In this document: one piece after another, positions 33,721-44,805 of the stretch
Numbering within the stretch: the stretch's first letter is position 1
How the letters are laid out: the number at the start of each line of letters is the position of its first letter
Source: Anisodus tanguticus
Taxonomy: Eukaryota; Streptophyta; Magnoliopsida; Solanales; Solanaceae
Direction of reading: 5' to 3'
Length of the DNA: 64,000 nucleotides
Assembly: GCA_034509755.1 (NCBI GenBank)
Contig: CM067557.1
Coordinates: 13,368,001 to 13,432,000, forward strand
Position numbers and translations under genes: made by a program
The notes under the pieces: model-generated
Told to the model about the DNA's origin: nothing
The model's input: only the letters and a program-made list of their open reading frames with translations
The model's database searches: none

Positions 33721-36700
33721 TGACATTGAACAAGTCATGAGCCACATGAATCTAAATATTGCAGATGAGTCGTGGTACATGGATATAGGAGCTACGTCAC
33801 ACATGACAGCATCTCAAGGTAATCTTTTATCTTATTTTAATACGAGCAGTAATAAAAATATTATTGTCAACAATGAGCAGGAAATTTCAATTCGTGGTAT
33901 TGGTCAGGTAACACTACCATCTCCCCACCCACCTTTATACTTGAAAAATGTCTTACATGCACCAAAACTGATTAAAAACTTAATCTTTGTTAGACGTTTT
34001 ACAATTGACAACAATGTTTCTGTGAATTTTGATCTGTTTGGTTTTTCGAGTTGGATTTTCAGACGGGGATGCCGCTCATGAGATGTAATAGCACAGGAGA
34101 CTTATACCCCATCACCTCTGTTTCCAACAATCACTTGGTCAAACCTTCCACATTTGCGGCCATCTCTCCTAGTATATGGCACAATAGGTTGGGATCCCCA
34201 AGAGCACCGATTTTTAATCAATTTAGGAAGAATAATTTGCTTTCTTGTAATAGATTTTTGGACTCTTCTGTTTGACAAACCTGTGTGTTTGATAAACATG
34301 TTAAGCTTCCGTTTTCTTCGTCTACTACTCATACTTTTATGTCATTTGATATTTTGCATTGTGATTGTGGACATCACCCGTTTTAAGTGATGCATGTCAT
34401 AAATACTATTTGCTCATTTTTTATGATTATTCAAATTTTTTGTGGACCTTTCCCTTAGGACAAAAATCACAAACCTATAACATTTTAAAATAATTTAGTG
34501 TATTTATCAAAACTTAGTTTGGCAAATCCATTAAACATTTTCAATGTGACAATGGGGGGGGGGGCATTTCTAAATGCCCAATTTAAAGATTTTTGTCACA
34601 AAAATGGGATGTATGTACGTCTTTCATGTCCACATACCTCTTCTCAAAATGGAAAAGCCAAGAGAAAGATTCGAACAATCAACAATATGACTCGCTCTAT
34701 CCTTGTGCACTCGTCCACACCACCAAATTTTTGGCACCATGCCCTTCAAATGGCTATATATCTTTTAAATATTCTTCCTAGTAAACTACTCTCCAATGTG
34801 TCACCTACTCATGTATTATACCAATTTCTCCCATCAGTTACACATTTATGGGTTTTTGGATGTTTGTGTTATCCCTTGTTTCCATCCACTACCATTCACA
34901 AACTTCAGGCTCGTTCTACTCCTTGCGTGTTTTTGGGATACCCACAAATCATAGGGGATATAAGTGTTTTGATATGTCAAGTGGGAAAATCATTATTTCT
35001 CGTCATGTCATCTTTGATGAATCCACCTTCCCGTTTGCAACATCTCGAGCGGCATCCTCACCTTCATATAATTTTTTGGACGACGAAATTCATCCAATTT
35101 TGAGGTATCATCTAAACTCTCAAAATCATAGTGTAGGGCCATCCAAACCCCCGGCCTCACAACATGACCCAATCACAAAATGTGAATGGGCTGAACCGAG
35201 GAACCGAGGCCATTGTCTCTCTTCCCTCAGTCTCGGCCCAATCCACATTTGGTGGCAGGCCGGCCCAGCAAATAGAACCTCCTACACCTCTACCCGTCAT
35301 ACAAACCCCATCCCGTGATATAATGGCCTAATCCAGTGGCCATACCTAGCCCACAGCCCCGGCCTAAAATCTCGTAACCACCCAGCTATCCAGCAGCCCA
35401 ACTATTCAATCACTGACCATGGAAACTCGTGCAATGCACGGGATTTTTTGACCTAACCACCTTAGTCCAACCATCACCGATACCAAAAAATCTCAAAGTT
35501 GCCTTATCCGACCCAAATTGGAAAGCTGCCATGTTAGATGAATTTACTGCTCTTATTCAAAATAAGATGTGGGATTTGGTACCACGTCCATCTAATATGA
35601 ATATAATTCGGTCTATGTGGGTTTTTTCCCATAAAAAGAATTCTGATAGTTCTTTTGCGAGATACAAAGCTCATCTTGTTGGTGATGGCAGGTTGGAGTA
35701 GATTGCGGTGAAATATTCAGTCCGGTAGTCAAGCCAACAACTATCTAGACTGTTCTTAGCCTGGCACTTTGCAAATCTTGGTCCATTCATCAGTTGGATG
35801 TCAAGAATACATTTTTACATGGCCACTTGCAAGAAACGGTATATATGCATCAGCCGTTGGGGTTTCGCGATCCTACCCGTCCAGATCATGTGTGTCTATT
35901 GAGGAAATCCTTATATGGTCTGAAACAAGATCCTAGGGCATGGTATAACAGGTTTGCAGGATTTGTTTCCAAATGGGATTCTCTAACAGCAAGTCAGATC
36001 AGTCACTTTTTATTTATAGGAAAGACACTGACATGGCATATATACTTCTGTATATTGATGACATTATTCTCACATCATTCTCAACTACACTTCGTCAGTA
36101 AATTATGTCCCTTCTTGCGGCCGAATTTGCAATGAAGGACTTAGGTCCGTTGAATTATTTTATTGGCATTGTTGTCACTCACTATGCAGGTGGTCTATTT
36201 CTCAGTCAGAAGAAATATGCCGAGGAGATAATTGACAAAGCAGGGATGTCTTCCTGCAAATCATCACATACTCCAGTTGACACTAAGGCGAAGTTGAGTA
36301 ACGCTGCAGGTACTCCATACAGCGACCCTACACATTACCGCAGCCTTGCATGAGAATTGCAGTATCGGACTTTTACGAGGCCTGATATTTCTTATGCGGT
36401 CCAGCAAGTTTGTTTACACATGCATGATCCGAAAGAAGAACATATGGGGGCTCTCAAGAGGATTTTGCGGTATGTTAAGGGTACTCTTCATTTCATACTT
36501 CATCTGTATAAATCCTCCATCTCGAGTTTTTCTGCCTACACTGATACGGATTGGGGTGGTTGCCCAGACATACACCGTTCCACTTCCGGTTAGTGTGTGT
36601 TTTTGGGAGACAATCTCATTTCATGGTCATCCAAACAGTCAACACTGTCTCGGTCAAGTGCAGAGGCAGAATATCGAGGGGTGGTCAATGTTGTTGCTGA

Positions 36701-37009
36701 ATCATGTTGTCTCCATAATTTACTACTGGAGATCCATTGTCCGATTGAAAGGGCAACAATGGTCTATTGTGACAATGTGAGTGCGATCTACTTATCTGGC
36801 AATTCTGTTCAACATCAACGCACGAAACACATTGAAATGGATATCTTATTTGTCCGAGAAAAAGTTGTCTGTAGTCAAGTCTGTGTTCTCCATGTACCGT
36901 CCCGTTATCATATAGCTGACATCTTCACAAAAGGTCTTCCGCGCATACTTTTTGATGATTTCAGGGACAGTCTCGGCATCCGAGAACCTCCATCTAAGAC
37001 TGTGGGGGA
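33721..37009 (+). pseudogene. pol of copia E (protease to RNase H), inactive
   Basis: Protease reads ESWYMDIGATSHM (33770), with D-I-G in place of D-T-G. The gag-pre-integrase region is at 34140-34260. Integrase keeps SSQNGKAKRKIR (34651) and FGCLCYPLFPSTT (34855). RT has WDLVPRPSNMNIIRSMW (35571), YGLKQDPRAWY (35915) and a YIDD near 36052. RNase H has RSSAEAEYRGVVNVVAES (36654) and HIEMDILFVREK (36827). At least six shifts or stops separate these blocks. Confidence 0.87.
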
Positions 37010-37010
37010 C

Positions 37011-37195
37011 TGTTGGAGTAATTATGGGGATATCCCATAATTACCTCTCATTTATTATAATTGATATTGTAATATATTGTAATTAGTATCTTATATTTTA
37101 TGTAAGGTAGATTAGTCTTCCATTATTCAAGCATAGTATAATTGTATATATGTTGTATCTTTGGGAGATTATTAATCAATGAATCATTTTCTACA
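37011..37195 (+). repeat. 3' LTR of copia E
   Basis: It starts TGTTGGAGTAATTATGGGGA after the G-rich tract and ends TTTTCTACA before ATTTA. Confidence 0.92.
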
Positions 37196-37340
37196 ATTTA
37201 GAACTATGTAAAAAGTACTATAAGTCATCATAATTAATAATTTAAAATATTTAAAAGACATATGTAAAAATTACGGTCAAAGAACAACTCGTTTGACTCT
37301 TGAAAAGCGAAAAGTGTCAAATAAATTGGGACGAATGGAG

Positions 37341-37559
37341 TAATAATCAATCTCAAGCAAGTTGAGGGAGATCTAAATTTTTTTCCAGCTACCTCCCAAA
37401 ATAAATATAAGGTATGCGTACACTTTACTCTCTCCAGATCTCATTTTGTGAAATTTCATTAAATATATTATTATTATTATTGTATATAAATATAATTTTT
37501 TTATAAAAGATCGATAATAAAACACGAGATATTTGTAGAATCTTTTTCTTCCTATAACC
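37341..37559 (+). mobile_element. SINE 3'-end fragment and flank
   Basis: AAGGTATGCGTACACTTTAC, then TCTCTCCAGATCTCATTTTG, then an (ATT)n tail (about 37410-37480) match the 3' half of the Solanaceae TS-type SINE, whose tail is (TTG)n in better copies. The 5' half with pol III boxes is missing. Confidence 0.55.
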
Positions 37560-38280
37560 TGTCACAAGAGATCATTTCCTAGCAAGTTAGCCTTTCATGG
37601 TTACAGGGACATCTTGTGCATTAGGCCACTAAGGCCATTGCCTTAGGTCCCATTTGGGGGACCCCACTTTTTCAATGTCTATACTTGTTGTTACTATGTT
37701 ATTAATTATTTTCAATTCTAAATATTATTTTTTTAAACGAGTACTACTTTTTGTGCTCAATTTTTACTATATTTTCAAGTGTTAGTTGAAACCAAAAAAG
37801 ATATGACAACTTTTATTAATAATTTAATCTGTTATTGTGTATAGATTTTGAGACATAATTTATTTTATTAAAGGCAATAAGAACTAATATAAATATATTA
37901 TTCTTATCATTAGTGCAATTTAATCTTGCTAAGGAGGAGGAGGAGCATAGACACAAAGGTGAGATATCTATTAGAGTAGTAGAAAAAGAATCTATTAGAA
38001 TTACTGATATAGAATTTTGGAAGGATGTTCTAGACATTTTTCTAATTTCAAAATTAGCAAATAGGGAAAAGCATGATAGAAGATGGCTAATAAACTCAAT
38101 AGGTTGCCTCGGTGGGAAGAAGTTTATCAAAATTAAAATTGATAAAATCTTACTTAAGATCAAAATGTCTCAAGAGAGCTTAAGCGAATTAGCAATACTA
38201 TCAATTGAAAAGGTATTATTATTGATTATAAACAAATTATTAATAATGCATCTCAAAAAATTAGACAAATAGAATTTAGA
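37560..38280 (+). pseudogene. Relic of a hAT/ZMYM1-type transposase
   Basis: Near 38165 the frame reads MSQESLSELAILSIEKV. After a frameshift, IDYKQIINNASQKIRQIEF follows (38222-38280). This is the C-terminal end of a hAT-family transposase of the zinc-finger MYM1-like group. An upstream stretch, 37913-38160, is Lys/Glu/Ile-rich and carries EFWKDVLDIFL. No ends or target repeats were found. An ORF of 119 codons here is a shifted remnant, not a gene. Confidence 0.5.
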
Positions 38281-39142
38281 TAAAACATACATACATACAC
38301 ACATATATATATATACGCTTACGCTTTAGTGAAGTTAAGGCTTCACATTAGCGTTTCGCCTTAGACCGCCAATATCGTGAAGACGCCTTGCATGGTGATA
38401 TGGCTCATTACAAATTCTTGTAGTCATATGACTCATTTAACAATAGACCTTTATGATGTATGCCATTAATACAAAATAAATGATATCCTTACATGGTTAT
38501 TTTCTTCCATTCAAATACAAACTTTATTTTTTTATACCATTACTTCTGTTGACCTAGGTCACCACTTTAGTGGTCTTATTATTCAATGTTGGTCATTTTT
38601 GAAAATAAACATGTGGTTTAAATATTGATTTTGAATTTTAAACTTCAAATGATCAGGTGGAAACTTTCTAACTTCAGACTACTAGTCTAATTTTAAAAAA
38701 ATGACCAACTTCTGAATACAAGGTCACAAAAGAAGCTATACTCTATGTTTCAATTTATGTTACGTAATTCAAATGGGCACCAAAATTAAGAAATAAAAAA
38801 TATGATCATAAACATGTCATGAGATTCATATGGCTATAAAAGCATATCATTGAGGATAAAATAAGATTAAGTAGACGGCTTCTTTAATCACACATAGTAG
38901 CTAATAATCCCTTCTGAACAATCCCTACCTCCACTGGAGACCCCAAAAAAGTTCATAAATCCACAATAAAAGATCCTAATCAATCCCACCACTCTTCTCC
39001 ATCATATTCGCTAGCCTTCGCCACAAAAGATCACAAAAACAAATTATTTTAAGAAAATAACTTTCCAATACCGATTTTAGTAAGAAAATGAAAAACTTGA
39101 AAGAAAAGGCTTATAGAAGGGTGAAGCTATATAAAAGAAAGG
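38281..39142. other. Intergenic, nothing firm
   Basis: CTCTATGTTTCAATTTATGTTA near 38750 resembles a Stowaway-like end, but no partner was found. No supported gene. Confidence 0.5.
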
Positions 39143-39203
39143 ACATCCCGATGCACTAATCTCCTGCTATGCACGGAGTCCGAAGAAGGGCCGGATTTCC
39201 GAA
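39143..39203 (-). mobile_element. SINE fragment, minus strand
   Basis: GATGCACTAATCTCCTGCTA, TGCACGGAGTCCGAAGAAGG is the complement of the conserved CCCCGGACCCC...AGCGGGAGCTTAGTGCA region also seen at 52035-52065. Only this part is kept. Confidence 0.65.
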
Positions 39204-40599
39204 CATCAATACCCTCATGAGTCGTCATCTAACTGATAATTGTGTATCGAGTGCTCTTTTTGTGTAAAACCCCATATAATTGTGAGTACATATATAGATA
39301 TACATGGTTATACACAAATATACATGGATAAATGTTGTGTATATCCATGTATACCTGAATATATCCCTCCCAATTACCATTAATATTTGGGATTTAGAGC
39401 AAAATAGCAAAATTTGGGACACACGGCCTGCGCCGAAGGCCATGCGCCACGCGAGGAATGCACCAAGAAAGGCCCACGGTTAGCCAGCGTTGCATGAGTA
39501 AAGCATAGAAGGGGCCATGCATGGTAGGCTAGGGACCGCGTGCTCAAATCACTAGATGGGCCTATGCATCGCAACCCTAAAGCACAAAGAGGAGATGTTG
39601 AGGTCGTCCGTTTTTCACCCAAGGAGAGGATGGCACTGTTTGGCCTATGCGGTGGCTCCCGTACTCCTCGCCTTGTGGCCCGCGGAGGAAATATTTAGCT
39701 TAGGAAATTAAGGTCAATTTCATCCTATATTATTTCACTCTACTCTCTCCAGACCTCACGCTGTGATATTTCACTTAGTATGTTATTGTTGTTGTATAAA
39801 GCAGTTTTGGAGGCACACGGAGTCATCAAACTTTAATTTTTTATTCCGTTCTTAGTATTTTTATATAATTTTTTTATATTCGTACAATCATCGTCATGAC
39901 TATGTGTGACTAGTTTTCTTAATTCTAGGGTTATAGTGCTACATGAATATTGATGTTTGAAGTTTGAGTTTACAATTTTTTATTTTATCATATTGATTTG
40001 TTTGTTTAATTCCGGGTTTAATTATTTTGCTGCCTAGCTAACAGTGAACTATGAATCTTGATTTGAACTTGAAAGTGAAAAATTAACGATTGCAATAGAA
40101 TTACATAGAGCAAATTTTTAACCTGTGTATCTGCGAATGGATTCGCAATTAGCACAGACGTATACCGTGTTGCCTCGCATGATGAATTTCTAGGATTTAT
40201 TATCTTTTTAATTCTAATTTCATATAGATATAGGCATTAGGTTAATTTAAATAAGCAATATTAACAATCAGATAAATCAATTAGTCCGTTCAACTGGATA
40301 ACTTAATAGGATTGTTAGCTAATTCATAACCCTAGTATTCTCTCTAATTGAATTCGACCCAGGTTTGCTTATTTGTTTTTGTTCGACTGTTTGATTTTAA
40401 TTCTTTATTTTGATATTTGTTGCAGTAGTAGTTAATCACAAACAACTTGGAAAATTTTGCTTGAGTGAATAATTTGTATTAGTTTAATTAATCAGACAAT
40501 AGTTTGTATAAAGTTTCGGTGAGAACAATATTCTACTTCCATCACTTTATTACTTATCGACTACGTATATTTGTATGTGTTTTGAACCCAACAACAATC
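39204..40599. other. Intergenic, with a SINE tail
   Basis: CACTCTACTCTCTCCAGACC ... TTATTGTTGTTGTA at about 39736-39797 is another TS-type SINE 3' end. The GC-richer part at 39400-39690 has short open frames on the minus strand with no recognisable family. The rest is AT-rich. Confidence 0.5.
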
Positions 40600-42850
40600 A
40601 CAAAATCACCACCAACCACTTATATTGCACGTCAATTACAAACGTCAACCATTGCATCAGAGCCACCATCTCTAGTCACCACAACACCATGACCACTAGA
40701 CACCATTATACAATCACTACCATATGCTACCTCCCCAACCAATGACCTCCACCAACCATTATACAATCACTGCCATATGCTACCTCCCCAACCAATGACC
40801 TCCACCAACCACCTCTACTGCACATCAACTACTAATGTCAACCACTATTGCAGAGCTATCATCTCTGATCACCATATCACAATGACCACTAGACAACATT
40901 ATACAACTACTATCATCTGGTACCTCCTCAACCAATTGCCACCACCCACCACCTGTATTGCACGCCAATTATCAAAGCAATATTGCAAAGCCATCACCTT
41001 TGGTCACCACATCATAATGACCACTAGACGACATTATACTACCACTACCATCTGGTACCTCCACAACCATTTATTACCACCAACCACCTATACTACATGT
41101 CAATTACCAATGTCATCCATTATTGCAAAGCCATCATCTGTGATCACCACAACACAATGACCACTAGACACTATTATAAACTACTACCATATGCTACCTC
41201 CCTAACCAATGACCACCACCAACCACCACTACTGCACATCAATTACTAATGTCATCCACTATTGCAGAGCTATCATCTCTGATTATCATATCACAATGAC
41301 CACTAGACAACATTATACGACCACTATCATATGGTACCTCCTCAACCAATTGCCACCACCCACCAACTGTATTGCACGTCAATTATCAATGCATTATTGC
41401 AGAGCCATCATCTTTGGTCACCACATCAATTACTTATGTCAACCACTATTGCAGAGCTATCATCTCTGATCACCATATCACAATGACCACTAGACAACAT
41501 TATACAACCACTATCATCTGGTATCTCCGCAGCCAATTTCCACCACATGTATTGCACGCCAAATATCAATGCATTATTGCAGAGCCATCACCTTTGGTCA
41601 CCACATCAATTACTAATGTCAACCACTATTGCGGAGCTATCATCTCTGATCACCATATCACAATGACCACTAGACAACATTATACAACCACTATCATCTG
41701 GTACCTCCTCAACCAATTGCCACCACCCACCACCTGTATTGCACGCCAATTATCAATGCATTATTGCAGAGCCATCACCTTTGGTCACCACATCACAATG
41801 ACCACTAGACGACATTATACTACCACTACCATCTAGTACCTCCACAACCAATTACTACCACCAACCACCTCTACTACATGTCAATTACCAATGTCATCCA
41901 CTATTGCAAAGCCATCATCTGTGATCACCACAACACGATGACCACTAGACATCATTATATAACCACTACCATATGCTACCTCCCCAACCAATGACCACCA
42001 CCAACCACCTTTACTACACATCAATTACTAATGTCAACCACTATTGCAGAGTTATCATCTCTGATCACCATATCACAATGACCACTAGACAACATTATAC
42101 AACCACTATCATCTGGTACCTCCTTAACTAATTGCCACCGCCCACCACTCACCAACTGTATTGCACGCCAATTATCAATGCATTATTGCAGAGCCATCAC
42201 CTTTGGTCACTACATCAATTACTAATGTCAACCACTATTGCAGAGCTATCATCTCTTATCACCATATCACAATGACCACTAGACAACATTATACAACCAC
42301 TATCATCTGGTACCTCCTCAGCCAATTGCCACCACCTGTATTGCACGCCAAATATCAATGCATTATTGCGGAGCCATCACCTTTGGTCACCACATCAATT
42401 ACTAATGTCAATCACTATTGCGGAGCTATCATCTCTGATCACCATATCACAATGACCACTAGACAACATTATACAACCACTATCATCTGGTACCTCCTCA
42501 ACCAATTGCCACCACCCATCCACCTGTATTGCACGCCAATTATCAATGCATTATTGCAGAGCCATTACCTTTGGTCACCACGTCACAATGACCACTAGAC
42601 GACATTATACTACCACTACCATCTGCTACCTCCACAACCAATTACTACCACTAACCACCTCTACTACATGTCAATAAACAAAGTCATCCACTATTGCAAA
42701 GCCATTATCTGTGATCACCACATCACAATGACCACTAGACAACATTATAGAATTACTATAATATGCTACTCCACAACCACCGTCAACCACCATTTCACAA
42801 TCATTTATGTTGTCAACCATCATCATTAGTTGTTGTGGCCTTAAATTTTT
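40600..42850 (+). repeat. Satellite array: 135-140-bp monomers in a ~782-bp higher-order unit
   Basis: The anchor ATGACCACTAGAC recurs at 40689, 40882, 41017, 41157, 41296, 41483, 41663, 41798, 41938, 42078, 42272, 42452, 42588 and 42728. Spacings follow the pattern 187, 180, 135, 140, 140, so a five-monomer unit of about 782 bp repeats (41296 to 42078 is 782; 40882 to 41663 is 781). The longer monomers carry an extra partial copy of about 45 bp. Long His/Thr-rich frames here follow from the repetition and are not evidence of a gene. Confidence 0.93.
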
Positions 42851-44329
42851 TTCATCTAAAAAATCAATTTTCATAACATTATATAAATTAAATTATTTTT
42901 GAATATTATGTGGATGTAATATTTTGCTATTTTTTTCTTTGAATTTAATAATATTATTCATTCGTTCTTAAGCAAACCTTCAGATACTGAGAAAACAATT
43001 TTAATTATTACATTTCACATTTAGAGATAACATCCTAATAAATAGATGTAACTGACATTTTGATCTGTAAAGTAAAAACAAACTGGGACTTAGTTTGTAT
43101 CGTTACAATCTCAATAAAAGCTCGCCTTTATTTTACCTTTCCTCTCCCATTATTCACGGGCTTACCCGACACATAAAAAATTTAATAAAAAAAGAACATC
43201 AAAAGAAAGGAGAAAAAAAATCCTTGTCAAAGCAAAAACAGAAATATCTAGATCTTGAAACGAATTTCTATTGCCATCAATTTCTTTGTGAGATAGAAAC
43301 AGGTAATTCTCATTTTCTTTTCCTCCATATGGATTATAAATCATTTTTTTATGGGTAAAACAACTAAGGTGTACATGAATATTAATTCATGTATACAATA
43401 TCAAACGTGAAAAACATGGCATGACAGATCTAATATAAATTGAGTTGTTTTAGGAAAGAAATGATAGAAATGTAGTTTTGGGATATGAATTTATAACCCT
43501 AGCACAAGGGTAATAGTGGTTGTTTAAGGAAATTAATCATTTTTAATCTCCTCTCTTTATCTTCTATTTTCAAGATCTAATCTATGTGTTTCTTTGTGAA
43601 TTCTTCATCTATATTTGTTCATTCAATAAATTGATTAGCCAACGTGAAGAAGATCCCTAACCCCACCCGACCCCGAGACGCTAGAAGTGGTGTTAGCTTT
43701 TCGATAGAACCAAAGTCTTTTCATGGTCGTTCATGAGATTGTGACTAGTATATCGGAAAAGGTGAAAATCATAATTTTTATAATTCAACATCTCTATTAT
43801 AGAATTCAACAACATATACACAATATACACGTGTATATCAGGTGTATATTATGTATATTTAACAAACAAGGATAATTATAACTAACACTTATCAAGATTT
43901 TGATTTATTCTGAGAACTAATTACTCATCCAAATTCATCTTCTATTGGTGCACATGAACTCTTTTGCAATCAAACTTTTTCTCGGTTGGTGACATGTTTA
44001 AATTAATCCTGACTTCAATTAGCAACGCCAGTAGCCTGGTGAGAGCTAGGTGTTTGCGTCTCATGAGATTGGGTGATCACTATTCATGAAAAAAGATTTT
44101 TTTTTTTTCTGGCTAATTCCATCTCAACTAAATACCGTTATCTTAATTTGAAACAGGTTCAAAAGGAGCCTAAGGGATAATTGAACATTCATATAGTCGA
44201 TTCCAACTAATTAGACACATGCGTTTACTCCCTCTTGTACTTGAGGGAGTTGATCAAGAATTCACTATTCCCAAATTCTTTCTTTTTCTTTGAGTTTCTA
44301 TATTTTCTAACGTAATAGTTTTATTTTAG
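42851..44329. other. Spacer between the satellite and the AT-hook gene
   Basis: Mostly AT-rich. TATACACAATATACACGTG ... ATGTATATTTAACA (43812-43864) resembles the outer end of the copia C LTR in inverse orientation, over about 50 bp only. ACTCCCTCTTGTACTTGAGGGAGT-like inverted repeat at about 44228-44251 may be what is left after a MITE left. No gene seen. Confidence 0.5.
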
Positions 44330-44495
44330 CGAAAGTTACACTTTTGGCCGGGTGGCCAAAAATTCACTAGCCAAATATACAAAAAATTATACATTATTTT
44401 GTATAAAATATGTATATTTTTGTATATAAATTTTTATATACAAAAAAAAAATTGTACTTTGATAGGCGGTTATACGGTGTAAAATCCCTTAAATT
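44330..44495. mobile_element. MITE-like repeat related to 31538-31690
   Basis: GCGAAAGTTACACTTTTGGC at the left and the complement AAGGGATTTTACACCGTATA at the right are roughly inverted around a TATAC-rich core. It lies about 310 bp upstream of the AT-hook gene's start codon. Confidence 0.5.
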
Positions 44496-44805
44496 TTTTT
44501 CACATTTTGTCATTAATCTGTTTTCTTGAAACTTTCCTTTTGCTTTATTTATCTCCTATGAAAATAAAGATTGAAGGTGCTGTATGGTTTCCACTAAAGA
44601 TGATTTGTAGTGAAGTCTACTATGCATCTTGATTTCCTTTCATGTTTGTTCTTAAGCTTTGTCTCCTTTTTTTTTTTAAAAATCCTCTATATATTGACAG
44701 CTTGATATTGGTCCTGAGTCCTGAAGGAAACTATTCCCTTTTATTATATTGCAAATTTCTTGTAAAGCATACTCAATGTTATAATTTCAATATATTTAAC
44801 TCAGG

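Larger units (their letters stand above)
32159..37195 (+). mobile_element. Complete Ty1-copia element E, plus strand, decayed
   Basis: LTRs at 32159-32383 and 37011-37195 enclose gag to RNase H. The target ATTTA is duplicated exactly (32154-32158, 37196-37200). The primer-binding site TGGTATCAAGAGC starts at 32384 and the polypurine tract TGTGGGGGAC ends at 37010. It is a close relative of derivative D and shares the FRDSLGIREPP ending. The gag start codon is lost and stops or shifts occur in all domains. Confidence 0.95.
32045..37340. mobile_element. Stowaway-like MITE split by copia E
   Basis: The left arm is CTCTCTCTTTCCCAATTTAT-TTGACGCTTTTCGCTTTTC and the right complement CTCCATTCGTCCCAATTTAT-TTGACACTTTTCGCTTTTC. 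TA flanks both ends (32043-32044, 37341-37342). Without the copia and its duplicated ATTTA the MITE is about 254 bp. The insertion lies 110 bp from its left end. Confidence 0.9.

Noticed and set aside
37913..38272. 119-residue gene
   Set aside because: It is a shifted remnant of a hAT-type transposase; the true family frame changes near 38222.
40777..42598. Long His/Thr-rich frames suggesting a repeat protein
   Set aside because: They follow from a satellite whose unit lacks stops in that frame; there is no start context, and higher-order spacings are not multiples of three throughout.
40600..42850. CRISPR-like array
   Set aside because: Repeats are 135-190 bp with no short unique spacers, in plant nuclear DNA.
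43812..43864. Solo LTR of the copia C family
   Set aside because: Only about 50 bp of palindromic TATACAC sequence match; the rest of the LTR is absent.
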